From contig CACFYB010000002.1 in the NCBI GenBank assembly GCA_902570425.1, positions 88,160-152,159 on the forward strand: DNA of 64,000 nt, written 5' to 3'. The DNA comes from an uncultured Pelagibacteraceae bacterium (GTDB taxonomy: Bacteria > Pseudomonadota > Alphaproteobacteria > Pelagibacterales > Pelagibacteraceae). The notes beneath the pieces were generated by a model. That model did not search any database and was not told the DNA's origin. It saw nothing but the letters and a program-made list of their open reading frames with translations. How positions within the stretch are numbered: the stretch's first letter is position 1; each line of letters begins with the position of its first letter. A program made the position numbers and the translations under genes. Positions 50,063-58,922 of this stretch are shown here, piece by piece.

Positions 50063-50802
50063 TATTGTGCCCCCAAGTATGCATCAATAACACGTTTATC
50101 ATTTTTAATTTCATCTGGTGTTCCATTTGCAAGCATCTTGCCGTGAGCTAGACAATAAATGCTTTCTGCCAATTGCATGATCACTCTCATATTGTGTTCT
50201 ATTACTAAAAGAGTTATTCCAAAATCTTGGTTAACTTTTATCAATCTATCAATAATTCCATTAATTAATGTTGGATTTATACCTGCTGTTGGTTCATCTA
50301 ATAGAAGCATTTCTGGTTCGTTCATCAAAGCCATTGCGAGTTCTAGTAATTTTTGTTGACCAAATGATAAATCACCAGCTCTTAATTTTCTTTTTTGGTA
50401 AAGTCCAACAAAATTTAAAAGGTTCTCTGCTTTTTCTGTCAAATCTTTAGGTATCTTAGAAAATATCTTTAATATACTTTCATCACTTCCTTTATGACTA
50501 ATAAGCATATTATCCACACAATTTAATTTTCCATAAATTCTTGTTTGCTGAAAAGTTCTTAATAAACCTAGTTTAGCAATCACAGGCACAGGTAATTCAG
50601 AAACTTCTTTACCATTAAATTTTATTGATCCATTGTCTATAGGATAAGTTCCTACAATTGAATTAAATAAGGTTGTTTTTCCTGAGCCATTAGGACCAAT
50701 TAATCCAAATATTTTTCCTTTTTCTACAGACATAGAAATATCCACATTGGCTTTAACCCCTCCAAAAGATTTACTTACATTACTGACTTCTAAAATACTC
50801 AT
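50062..50802 (-). CDS. livG: Branched-chain-type amino-acid ABC ATPase (LivG-like), system B
   Basis: ATPase of 246 residues: GPNGSGKTTLFNSIVG, LLRTFQQTRIYGKLNCVDNML, signature LSFGQQKLLELAMALM (second Gly changed to Phe, as in many LivG proteins) and MLLLDEPTAGINP, ending VIDAYLG. Four-base overlap with livM. Confidence 0.92.
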   Translation of the reverse strand: MSILEVSNVSKSFGGVKANVDISMSVEKGKIFGLIGPNGSGKTTLFNSIVGTYPIDNGSIKFNGKEVSELPVPVIAKLGLLRTFQQTRIYGKLNCVDNMLISHKGSDESILKIFSKIPKDLTEKAENLLNFVGLYQKRKLRAGDLSFGQQKLLELAMALMNEPEMLLLDEPTAGINPTLINGIIDRLIKVNQDFGITLLVIEHNMRVIMQLAESIYCLAHGKMLANGTPDEIKNDKRVIDAYLGAQ

Positions 50803-51848
50803 TTTAATTCCACTTGTGCTTTCCGATCTGCTTCATCAACAACTTCACCAAATTTCTCTGGATATTTCTCTCTTAACCATCCCATAATTCCCTCAGGGAA
50901 ATAAATTACAATTACAACAATCAAAACACCTAAAGCAACATATTGCCATCCTAAGAAGAATGTCCAAAATCCTTCTTTAAAAATATGAAACACAGTTGCT
51001 CCAATTACAGGACCCCATAAAGTTCCTTTACCACCTAGGATTGCCATTAGAACCATAAACACTCCCATCTCTCTTCCATCGAATGCAACATCAGTTGAGT
51101 CTATGTATCCAACTAATCCTCCCATGATTCCCCCAGCCAAACCACAAAAGAAAGCTGAAACCATCCAGCCAATAATTTTGTATTTCATTGTCTCAATACC
51201 CATTGCTTCTGCCTTATCTTCATTATCTCTTATTGCATTAAGAATTAATTTAAATCTAGTAGAATAAATTGCTCGTACAGCTAAGAAAGTTAGTATGAGC
51301 GCTCCAAAACTTAAAAAGTAAAAGAATTCTCCTCTAGCTTCTAAACCACCAACATTAGGAAAAGGAGGAGTTGTAAAACCTTGGCCTGCTCCAATAATTT
51401 CTATACCTCCAGAAATTTCTCCAGCTGCAACTCCTAAACCCAAGGTACAAATTGCAAAATAATGTCCTCTCAACCCTAAAATCGCATAACCAATTAAACC
51501 AGCAACTATTGTTGGAATTACTGCTGCAACAACAAGTCCAACTGCCATTCCTTGGAAAAATTGAGCTGGAGTATGTACAAATGTTTTTTCTCCTCCACTT
51601 TCAGTCCATTCTGCTAACGGAAAAAACATTCCAACTTGAACTGATGCACATAAATACATACCTAAACCGTAAAATAGAATATTTCCAAATGTATTATAAC
51701 CCATCTCACCACCTTGAATATTCCAAGTAGTTGCTAAAACAATTAATACACAGAGTATTGATAATTGGACTTTAAATGCAGGAAAAATAAATGGTGCTGT
51801 TATTCCAAAAACTAATATTGCTGCGTATAAAATAATATTTTTACTCAT
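50799..51848 (-). CDS. livM: Branched-chain-type amino-acid ABC permease (LivM-like), system B
   Basis: A 349-residue permease with the core features GLRGHYFAICTLGLGVAAGEI and LILNAIRDNEDKAEAMGIETMKYK, followed by AILGGKGTLWGPVIGA. It ends with an unusually charged tail (LREKYPEKFGEVVDEADRKA). A one-base overlap links it to the secreted hypothetical gene that lies between it and livH. Confidence 0.92.
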   Translation of the reverse strand: MSKNIILYAAILVFGITAPFIFPAFKVQLSILCVLIVLATTWNIQGGEMGYNTFGNILFYGLGMYLCASVQVGMFFPLAEWTESGGEKTFVHTPAQFFQGMAVGLVVAAVIPTIVAGLIGYAILGLRGHYFAICTLGLGVAAGEISGGIEIIGAGQGFTTPPFPNVGGLEARGEFFYFLSFGALILTFLAVRAIYSTRFKLILNAIRDNEDKAEAMGIETMKYKIIGWMVSAFFCGLAGGIMGGLVGYIDSTDVAFDGREMGVFMVLMAILGGKGTLWGPVIGATVFHIFKEGFWTFFLGWQYVALGVLIVVIVIYFPEGIMGWLREKYPEKFGEVVDEADRKAQVELK

Positions 51849-52468
51849 TATTTCCTTGATATTAATTTTGTAAAACCTTTATTGGGACAATAAGTATAGT
51901 CGTTATCATCTATTACTTTTCCTGATCTTTTTCCACCTATAATAGTAAGCTGCCACCTGAAAGTAAGGCATTTTGTTTCATCACCTAATTTTTTAATAGT
52001 CAGTGTCTTTTTCATCCCAGTTCTTTTGCTAGTAGAGCTACCACCTGATTTTTTTTTCGGCCAGTTATAAGCTGAAAAGAATTCACGAGTTTCTCCCTCT
52101 TGCCAAGTTCCTAGTGGGAATTTACAACCATTATCTATTGCAACAACAACTCCTCTTTTTCTTTTTCTACTATCCCACACTCTTCCCAAGCATTGACCAT
52201 TATTAGTTATTGTAAAGAGCTGTATTTTAGATCCTCTTTTTCTCTCATAAACTTTAATCGTCTTTCCTGTTATCTCATTTTTCCAGTCAATAGGACCTGA
52301 GACTTTTAATTTTCCATTATGTTGCTTATTATTCACCTCATAAAATTTCAATTCACTTGAACCAGTCGATGGTATCCCCAGCCATAATTCAATTGGTATA
52401 AATCTTTCATTTCCTATAGATAAATTTGGAAATGTTAATAATAATATCATTAGTAATAATTTCCTCAT
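51848..52468 (-). CDS. Hypothetical secreted protein in the liv operon, 206 residues
   Basis: Unrecognised. Residues 1-19 form a signal peptide (MRKLLLMILLLTFPNLSIG). The mature protein is basic and rich in short strands, with four cysteines (NNGQCLGRVW, DNGCKFPLG, ETKCLTFRWQ, DYTYCPNKGF) that could form two disulphides, and a low-complexity middle (PKKKSGGSSTSKRTGMKK). WQEGETREFF and TFRWQLTI contain conserved-looking tryptophans. The gene overlaps livH by four bases and livM by one, so it is made with the transporter, and its periplasmic location suggests an accessory to ligand capture or release. No such protein is part of standard liv systems that I know. Confidence 0.75.
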   Translation of the reverse strand: MRKLLLMILLLTFPNLSIGNERFIPIELWLGIPSTGSSELKFYEVNNKQHNGKLKVSGPIDWKNEITGKTIKVYERKRGSKIQLFTITNNGQCLGRVWDSRKRKRGVVVAIDNGCKFPLGTWQEGETREFFSAYNWPKKKSGGSSTSKRTGMKKTLTIKKLGDETKCLTFRWQLTIIGGKRSGKVIDDNDYTYCPNKGFTKLISRK

Positions 52469-53358
52469 TTTAAGTACTCTCTTTTTCTTGATAATTTAAA
52501 TCTTCTATAAACAAGAATTAAAACCAATAATAAGAATACTGAACCAATTCTAAATTCTGTACCCAGTATGTAATCAGCAAACTCCTCAAATACACCAAGG
52601 CCCATTCCTGACATAGCAACACCAGGTAAATTTCCTAAACCAGCAACAATAACAATCATGAATGATCGTATCGTATATGGTAATCCCATGTAGGGGTGTA
52701 TTGTAAAAGTGATTGAAATTAATGCTCCTGCAACACCACAAAGAGCAGCATTTATGCCAAAAGTTGCAGCATAAACTTTTTCTGTATCCACTCCTAAAAT
52801 CTTTGCAGCTCTAGCATTTTGAGCAGTTGCTCTAATCGCACGTCCAAGCTTAGATTTTTTCATATAAATTACTAAACAAATTGCAAATACTATACTTACA
52901 AATGCTGAAAATATTTTTGAATTAGGTAAGGTGACATTATTATTAAATAACATAGTTGTTCCATAGCCAGAGTTAGCAAGAACAACATCTGCACCAAATG
53001 CAAAATTCATTAATTGCATAAATAGAATACTTATTCCAAACGTAGCTAAAATTGATATAAATAAATCTCGATCAACAACTTTGTTGATCACTAACTTATA
53101 AATTCCAACTCCAATAAAATACATTATAATGGGTGAAACAATTACTCCCCATGCTGGATGTATTCCATAGAGATACATAAAGTATGCTATATACCCTCCA
53201 AGGATAACTAGATCACCTTGAGCTATATTAATGATATTCATAACTCCCCATTGAAGAGCCATACCGTAAGCAATCAATGCAAATAATATACCAAGGAGTA
53301 AACCATCCAAGCAAGCTTGAACAGTAATCATTGGATATTGGAAAACCATGAAATCCAT
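52465..53358 (-). CDS. livH: Branched-chain-type amino-acid ABC permease (LivH-like), system B
   Basis: A 297-residue permease. The frame opens with a TTG at 53364, but the ATG at 53358 (MDFMVFQYPMITVQACLDG) has an AGG eight bases upstream and is preferred. Typical LivH text: GMALQWGVMNIINIAQGDLVILGGYI, AIRATAQNARAAKILGVDTEKVYA and VIVAGLGNLPGVAMSGMGLG. It lies 17 bases after a terminator hairpin that separates it from its binding-protein gene. Confidence 0.92.
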   Translation of the reverse strand: MDFMVFQYPMITVQACLDGLLLGILFALIAYGMALQWGVMNIINIAQGDLVILGGYIAYFMYLYGIHPAWGVIVSPIIMYFIGVGIYKLVINKVVDRDLFISILATFGISILFMQLMNFAFGADVVLANSGYGTTMLFNNNVTLPNSKIFSAFVSIVFAICLVIYMKKSKLGRAIRATAQNARAAKILGVDTEKVYAATFGINAALCGVAGALISITFTIHPYMGLPYTIRSFMIVIVAGLGNLPGVAMSGMGLGVFEEFADYILGTEFRIGSVFLLLVLILVYRRFKLSRKREYLK

Positions 53359-53366
53359 AATCAACC

Positions 53367-53404
53367 TATAAAAAAAAATACCCCCTAGATTTTAGGGGGT
53401 ATTT
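53367..53404 (-). terminator. Intrinsic terminator or attenuator between livK and livH, system B
   Basis: A perfect stem AAATACCCCCTA (53376-53387) / TAGGGGGTATTT (53393-53404) with a five-base loop; on the minus strand it is followed by a long run of T and then the livH ribosome site. It should favour high binding-protein and lower permease output. Confidence 0.88.
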
Positions 53405-53416
53405 ACAGATTAGTTT

Positions 53417-54655
53417 TTATCTTTCAGACCACTTAGGAACTGGGTGAATTAACTTAGCCGAAGCCCATTTAGTTGGAGCTACAACTTTGTTTTCACATTT
53501 TCCTGAGCCATCACACATTACTTGGAAAAGTACCATTGGCTTGTCAACATTCTGACCACCTGGTGCGAACTTAATATTTCCATAAAATGTTTGCATATTA
53601 GTAGCTGCTAAAGCATCTCTAACTTTCTTTTTATCGAAAGAATTTGCTCTTTCAAAAGCATCTTTAAAAACTAATAACGCAGCTGAAGACTCTGCTGATT
53701 GGTATGGTGGATCGTATCCAAACTCTTTTTCAAAGTCTGCCGCATATTTCATACCATTCTTAAAGAAATCATCTTTATAAGTTAATGTCTTATGCCATTG
53801 AGAAGCACATAAAGCATATTGTGAATTCTTACCATGTTGTTTTGATAATTTCGCAGCATCACAATGTGTCATCGCTAGCATAGGTACATCTACTTTCATT
53901 TCAGCTATTTGTCTAATGGCAGTTAATGCACCTTTAGTATGACCTGAAACAACTAGAACATCTGGCTTCATTTGTTTTACTTTAACTAATGTAGCAGCCA
54001 TATCATTAAGTTCTTTTGGTAATTTATCATCAATTACTTTTTTAGAACCTGTTCTTTTAATTGCATCTAAAACTCCCAATCTTACATCTTGAGAAAATGC
54101 ATCTTGTTCAAATGCCATCGCAACTGTTACTGGTTTTCCGTTATTCTTTTCTACTGCTAAATCGATAGCAACATCAAGATATAAGTTAGCTGGAGCTAAA
54201 ACTGCAAATAGATATTTGTAACCTTTAGTAAACAAAGATCTAGACGCACCATTTGCTTCCACCATTGGCACACCATATTTTTCTGTAACAGGTGCAATTG
54301 CTTTTGTTAATCCCGAACTGTATGGTCCAAGCATAAACTCAACACCATCTTGAGAGATTAATCTTTCTGCTAATTGGGCCGCTCTTTTTGGGTTTGATTC
54401 ATCATCATAATAAATGATTTCAAACTTATAAGTCTTTCCACCAACTTTAACACCACCCATGCTATTGATTCTGTCAACGGCCATATTATAACCGTTTTGA
54501 GTATGAACACCATTGGATGAGTATTTACCAGTTAATGAAATTGCAGCACCAAGAACAATTTTATCACCTACCACTTTTGCAAAAGATACAACAGAAGTTG
54601 AAAGTAAAATTGCTACTGCAGAAATAAAACTTAAAATTAATTTATTTATTTTCAT
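53417..54655 (-). CDS. livK: Branched-chain-type amino-acid ABC binding protein (LivK-like), system B
   Basis: Periplasmic binding protein, 412 residues, signal peptide MKINKLILSFISAVAILLSTSVVSFA. HAAT-family features: DKIVLGAAISLTGKYSSNGVHTQNGYNMAVDRIN, YYDDESNPKRAAQLAERLI, MLGPYSSGLTKAIAPVTEKY. Cysteines late in the protein (VMCDGSGKCENK) may form a disulphide. It heads the long minus-strand operon, with a consensus-like promoter upstream and a terminator directly after it. Ligand unknown; amide or amino-acid binding is usual for this group. Confidence 0.92.
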   Translation of the reverse strand: MKINKLILSFISAVAILLSTSVVSFAKVVGDKIVLGAAISLTGKYSSNGVHTQNGYNMAVDRINSMGGVKVGGKTYKFEIIYYDDESNPKRAAQLAERLISQDGVEFMLGPYSSGLTKAIAPVTEKYGVPMVEANGASRSLFTKGYKYLFAVLAPANLYLDVAIDLAVEKNNGKPVTVAMAFEQDAFSQDVRLGVLDAIKRTGSKKVIDDKLPKELNDMAATLVKVKQMKPDVLVVSGHTKGALTAIRQIAEMKVDVPMLAMTHCDAAKLSKQHGKNSQYALCASQWHKTLTYKDDFFKNGMKYAADFEKEFGYDPPYQSAESSAALLVFKDAFERANSFDKKKVRDALAATNMQTFYGNIKFAPGGQNVDKPMVLFQVMCDGSGKCENKVVAPTKWASAKLIHPVPKWSER

Positions 54656-54690
54656 TTTATTCCCTTGGTTAATTAATTAATTAAATATCA

Positions 54691-54719
54691 ATTAAATAAA
54701 GAAATTCATAAATTTTCAA
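54691..54719 (-). promoter_or_regulatory. Sigma-70-type promoter for livK, system B
   Basis: Minus-strand TTGAAA (54719-54714), 17 bases, TTTAAT (54696-54691), with the predicted start about 28 bases before the ATG and an AAGGGAA ribosome site between. It is nearly identical in boxes to the promoter for the other livK gene (41285-41312). Confidence 0.62.
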
Positions 54720-54745
54720 GTGGCAAATACATCATAATAGATATC

Positions 54746-55045
54746 TTAATATTGTTGTGTAACAATAATTATTAATGCAATTACAACTAAAACACTCGCT
54801 GAGATTGTATTAATTGTTTTGGGATTTGCTTTTATCCAAGTAATTAATTTTTGTGCAAGCACTGCATATCCAATCAAAGATAGAAAGTCTAATACAATAT
54901 AAGTTGATATCAAAATAAAAAATTGGACAATGTAATTTGAATTAAAGTCAATAAATTGTGGAAATATTAAAGGAAAGAAGAGCCAAGCTTTTGGGCTTGT
55001 TCCTGCAACTAAAAAACCATCTTTAAAAAAGGAAAAAAAACTTTT
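54746..55045 (-). pseudogene. C-terminal remnant of a LysE/RhtB exporter gene
   Basis: This otherwise gene-free stretch holds 99 in-frame codons, without a start, that read as the last half of a LysE/RhtB exporter: FKDGFLVAGTSPKAWLFFP, then LIFPQFIDF, a hydrophobic segment IVQFFILISTYIVLDFLSLI, GYAVLAQKLI and a last helix SASVLVVIALIIIVTQQY before TAA (54748-54746). The NPKAW-like TSPKAWLFF and FPQFI are family hallmarks. Upstream in frame is a TAA (55048-55046) in AT-rich sequence, and no N-terminal half is visible before the lipid kinase promoter region. The intact family member at 26562-27152 shows what is missing. Probably a recent deletion remnant. Confidence 0.78.
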
Positions 55046-55128
55046 TTAACACAACTGTAACACGAATCATTTAATTGTTATCTCATTTGAATGTTACAAA
55101 TTTGTTAAAAATTTTTTAAGGATTAATT

Positions 55129-56013
55129 ATGTTATGTTGTTTGATTTATAATTTGAATTCTTCATCTGGAAGAAAATCTATATTCATAAATAGGATTTTA
55201 TCTAAGTTAAAAGAGAATATTTCTATAGACTACTTTGAAACAAAAACAATAAATCAAGCTAAGAAAATTTTCAAAAATTTTAATCAAAAAAATTATGATC
55301 GACTAATAGTAGCTGGTGGTGATGGTTCAGTTTCTTTTGCAATTAATGAATTAATTAAAAATAATTTTGATTTTAAAGACGATTTTGCCATAGGTTATAT
55401 TCCTGCTGGCACTGCAAATTTGCTTCAAGCTGAATTATCAATGAATAAAAAAGTTGATGATATAGTCAATATATTGGTTTCTAATAATTATAAATCCTCT
55501 AATCTTGTAAAAATTAACGATAATTATTTCTTTTTAATGGCTGGTATAGGATGGGATGCAAAAATTGTTCATTCAATTAATTCAAAAATTAAAAAGATTC
55601 TAGGTAAAATTATATTTGGTATCAAAGGTTTTCAATATTTCTTGTTTATGAATAATAAAAAGTTAAATGTCACTTTTGATGGTCAATTTTATCAAGCAGA
55701 CTGGATATTATCTTCAAATACCAAATATTACGCTGGACATCATAAAATAAATAAAACAAATATTTTTGAAGAGAAATTAGTCACCTATATATTTAAAGAT
55801 TTGACTAGGATTAGTTTATTATATTCAATTTTTTTAATAATTCTTAATGGTGATTTAAGTAAAAATAAAAATGTTATTACTACTTATGCACAAAACATTA
55901 CAATTGATGGAAATGATTTGATACCTGTTCAAATTGATGGAGATAATTTTGGTTCATATAAAAAAATTGATTTAAATCTATCAAATAAAAAAGTGAATTT
56001 TCTTGTAAAATAA
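55129..56013 (+). CDS. Diacylglycerol/lipid kinase family protein
   Basis: A 294-residue lipid kinase of the DAGK catalytic family (YegS/DgkB type), which phosphorylates diacylglycerol, sphingosine-like or phosphatidylglycerol lipids. The nucleotide site GGDGSVSFAINELI starts at residue 63, followed by IGYIPAGTANLLQAEL and the C-terminal lobe ending IQIDGDNFGS. It may feed phosphatidic acid back to lipid synthesis; in SAR11-like bacteria lipid remodelling under phosphate limitation is known, but no such link is seen here. It stops right beside the convergent manC. The 83 bases between the LysE remnant and its ATG should hold its promoter; the AAGGA ribosome site lies eight bases upstream. Confidence 0.87.
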   Translation: MLCCLIYNLNSSSGRKSIFINRILSKLKENISIDYFETKTINQAKKIFKNFNQKNYDRLIVAGGDGSVSFAINELIKNNFDFKDDFAIGYIPAGTANLLQAELSMNKKVDDIVNILVSNNYKSSNLVKINDNYFFLMAGIGWDAKIVHSINSKIKKILGKIIFGIKGFQYFLFMNNKKLNVTFDGQFYQADWILSSNTKYYAGHHKINKTNIFEEKLVTYIFKDLTRISLLYSIFLIILNGDLSKNKNVITTYAQNITIDGNDLIPVQIDGDNFGSYKKIDLNLSNKKVNFLVK

Positions 56014-57204
56014 TTATTTTATTCTTCCATAAATATCTTGGTATCTAACTATATCAGTTTCTTTTAAAATTGAGCCTACTTGTGCTTCAATAATTTTTAC
56101 TGGTTTTTTATATGGGTTTTCTATTCTATGGATTGCACCTAATGGTATAAAAATAGTTTCATCAGGTTTCATGGTAAAATATTTTTTATCTAACGTAATT
56201 TTAGGTTTACCTTGGGTTACTACCCAGTGTTCAGCTCTGTGATGATGTTTTTGAAGACTTAATATACCTTTTGGTTTTACATATAATTCTTTAATTAGAA
56301 ATTCCTTACCATTGAATAGATTAACATAACTACCCCAAGGTCTATGAAATACATTTTTCTTTTTAAAATATTGTCTTTTATTTCGTCCATACATCTTACA
56401 GATTTCTTTCCAAGAACCTAAATCAGACCAAGGAATATCCAATTTAATAGCATTGATATCTTTAGTTTTTTCTAATATCGCATAGTCAAAGGACTTAGCT
56501 GTTGCTTTAGTAAATGCTTGTTTGTTTAAATAATACACGTTACTTTTATATTTTGCTTTTATTAAAGCGTTATTGCAGTTTCGATAAATATTTGGCTGGT
56601 ATTTCTTAAAATTATTAATGATCGAGTCTTTTCTCAAATAAAACATTCCAGAATTCCAATAACCTTTTTTACTAATTATTTGTTTAGCTTTTGCCGCTTT
56701 AGGTTTTTCTACAAATCTAGTTACTTTGTTATTTTTTGTTAAAAAATAACCAAATTCACTGGAAGGCATTTTGGGTTTAATTCCAAAGATAAAGATATTA
56801 TTATGAGTAAGTTTCTTTTGATTTTTTTTGATAGCTTTATTAAATAATGCAATCTTCTCTATCAAATGATCGGCAGCCAAGAACATTAAAGGTTGTTCAT
56901 TAGGTATATCCTTTATTAATGCCGTACTTAATATAGCTGGTGCTGTATTTCTTTTAGCAGGTTCTAAAACTATCTTAAATTTTCTTATTTTGTGTTTCTT
57001 TAAATGTTGTTTTACTTGTTTTAAATATTTTGCATTAGTACTAATAATTGGAGCATCATATATAGATGCTTTAACTCTCTCAAGAGTTTTTCCCAACAAA
57101 GTCCAATTACCAAAATTTATAAACTGTTTAGCTTGATGTTTTTTAGCATTAGGCCAAAGTCTTGTTCCTGCTCCACCACATAAAATAACTGGGCGAATTT
57201 TCAT
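56014..57204 (-). CDS. manC: Mannose-1-phosphate guanylyltransferase (ManC/CpsB-like), short form
   Basis: Makes GDP-mannose from mannose-1-phosphate and GTP for surface polysaccharide. The nucleotidyltransferase signature VILCGGAGTRLWPNAKKH is at residues 6-23, the FVEKPKAAKAKQ region follows, and the C-terminus is a cupin isomerase-like domain (LQKHHHRAEHWVVTQGKPKI). At 396 residues it is shorter than the usual 470, and loops in both domains are trimmed. The upstream frame reads TTG-ATG; the ATG at 57204 is chosen because it overlaps the ilvD stop (TGATG). Whether the isomerase domain is active is uncertain, since cupin metal ligands (HHHRAEH) are present but the isomerase half is small. 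Confidence 0.88.
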   Translation of the reverse strand: MKIRPVILCGGAGTRLWPNAKKHQAKQFINFGNWTLLGKTLERVKASIYDAPIISTNAKYLKQVKQHLKKHKIRKFKIVLEPAKRNTAPAILSTALIKDIPNEQPLMFLAADHLIEKIALFNKAIKKNQKKLTHNNIFIFGIKPKMPSSEFGYFLTKNNKVTRFVEKPKAAKAKQIISKKGYWNSGMFYLRKDSIINNFKKYQPNIYRNCNNALIKAKYKSNVYYLNKQAFTKATAKSFDYAILEKTKDINAIKLDIPWSDLGSWKEICKMYGRNKRQYFKKKNVFHRPWGSYVNLFNGKEFLIKELYVKPKGILSLQKHHHRAEHWVVTQGKPKITLDKKYFTMKPDETIFIPLGAIHRIENPYKKPVKIIEAQVGSILKETDIVRYQDIYGRIK

Positions 57205-58922
57205 CAAATTTTTGAATAATCCTTAACTTCTTTTTTCTTACCAGGATGAGTTGGTGCTCCTAGATATGCAGGTCCAACTGTTTGTGCATATTTCCAAAGT
57301 GTTCCTGATCCAAAATCGGATTTTCTTGCCTTCCATTTTCTTTTTCTTGAAGCTAATTGAGTTCTAGTTAATCTAACATTAATTGTTCCCTTCTTAGCAT
57401 CAATATCAATTACATCTCCATTACGTAAAAGAGCAATAGGTCCACCTAAAGCAGCTTCTGGGCCCACGTGGCCAACACAAAATCCTCTAGTTGCTCCTGA
57501 AAATCTTCCATCAGTTATTAAAGCAACCTTCTCTCCTTTACCTTGACCGTAAATAGCACCAGTTGTTGAAAGCATTTCTCTCATACCTGGTCCACCTACT
57601 GGGCCTTCGTATCTAATAATAATTACATCACCATCTTTATATTTATTACTTTGAACTGCTTTCATTGCGCTTTCTTCATTATCAAAACATCTTGCTCTTC
57701 CAGTAAATTGTAATTTTTTTAGTCCTGCAATTTTAACAATTCCACCTTCAGGAGCTAAATTACCTTTTAATCCTACAACACCTCCATCTGGTGATAAGGG
57801 TTTGTTATAAGCTCTTAACACTTTTTGTTTTGGATTAAATTTAATTCCCTTTAAATTTTCTTTCATTGTTTTACCTGTAACTGTCATACAGTCACCATGA
57901 ATATAACCACCGTCATATAAAGTTTTTAATAACATTGGTACACCGCCTGCTAACCACATATCTTTAGCAACATATTTTCCACCTGGTTTTAAGTCTGCAA
58001 GATAAGGTGTTTTTTTAAATATTTTTGCAACATCCATTAAATCAAATTTTATTCCTGCTTCATTTGCAATAGCTGGTAAGTGTAATGCAGCATTTGTTGA
58101 ACCACCTGTTGCAGCAACTATTGTTGCAGCATTTTCTAATGCTTTTCTTGTAACGATATCTCTTGGTTTAATTTTTTTAGCCAATAATTCCATTACCATT
58201 CGACCACTTGCTTTTGCATATTTATCTCTTTCCTCATATGGTGCTGGTGTTCCTGCTGAATAAGGTAAAGCTAAACCGATTGCCTCTGATACACAGGCCA
58301 TCGTGTTAGCTGTAAATTGGCCACCGCAAGCTCCAGCTGTAGGACATGCAACTAATTCTAATTTTCTTAATTCTTTTGCTGACATTTGACCTGATGAATG
58401 TTTTCCAACAGCTTCAAAAACATCTACCACTGTTACATCTTTACCTTTATATTTTCCTGGCAGTATTGACCCACCATAAATAAAAACACTTGGTACGTTT
58501 AATCTTACCATTGACATCATTAAACCTGGTAAAGACTTATCACAACCTGCGATACCTACTAATGCATCGTAACAATGACCTCTCACAGTTAATTCAGCAC
58601 TATCTGCAATTACTTCTCTTGAGATTAAAGAGGATTTCATTCCCTCGTGACCCATTGCAATACCATCAGTGACTGTAATCGTGCAAAATTCTCTTGGAGT
58701 TCCTCCTGATACTCTTACACCCTTTTTAACTGACTGAGCTTGTCTCATTAAAGCAATATTACATGGTGCTGCTTCATTCCATGTTGATACAACTCCTACG
58801 AAAGGTTTGGAGACATCTTTTTCAGTCTCACCCATTGCATAATAAAAAGATCTATGTGGAGCTCTATCCGGACCTAAAGATGTATGTCTACTTGGTAATT
58901 TTTTCTTGTTAAACTTCCGCAT
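57204..58922 (-). CDS. ilvD: Dihydroxy-acid dehydratase
   Basis: Fe-S dehydratase of the valine, isoleucine and leucine pathway, 572 residues. The three cluster cysteines are visible as CNIALMRQA (about residue 54), [14 protein letters not shown] (about 127) and [13 protein letters not shown] (about 199). The C-terminal motif [15 protein letters not shown] and [24 protein letters not shown] are intact. It overlaps valS by one base and manC by one base, so valyl-tRNA charging and valine synthesis are encoded in one transcript, a sensible pairing. Confidence 0.97.
   Translation of the reverse strand: MRKFNKKKLPSRHTSLGPDRAPHRSFYYAMGETEKDVSKPFVGVVSTWNEAAPCNIALMRQAQSVKKGVRVSGGTPREFCTITVTDGIAMGHEGMKSSLISREVIADSAELTVRGHCYDALVGIAGCDKSLPGLMMSMVRLNVPSVFIYGGSILPGKYKGKDVTVVDVFEAVGKHSSGQMSAKELRKLELVACPTAGACGGQFTANTMACVSEAIGLALPYSAGTPAPYEERDKYAKASGRMVMELLAKKIKPRDIVTRKALENAATIVAATGGSTNAALHLPAIANEAGIKFDLMDVAKIFKKTPYLADLKPGGKYVAKDMWLAGGVPMLLKTLYDGGYIHGDCMTVTGKTMKENLKGIKFNPKQKVLRAYNKPLSPDGGVVGLKGNLAPEGGIVKIAGLKKLQFTGRARCFDNEESAMKAVQSNKYKDGDVIIIRYEGPVGGPGMREMLSTTGAIYGQGKGEKVALITDGRFSGATRGFCVGHVGPEAALGGPIALLRNGDVIDIDAKKGTINVRLTRTQLASRKRKWKARKSDFGSGTLWKYAQTVGPAYLGAPTHPGKKKEVKDYSKI

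Noticed and set aside
54667..54683. Short tandem repeat of TTAA
   Set aside because: Only four units in AT-rich intergenic DNA; no sign of an attachment site or mobile element.
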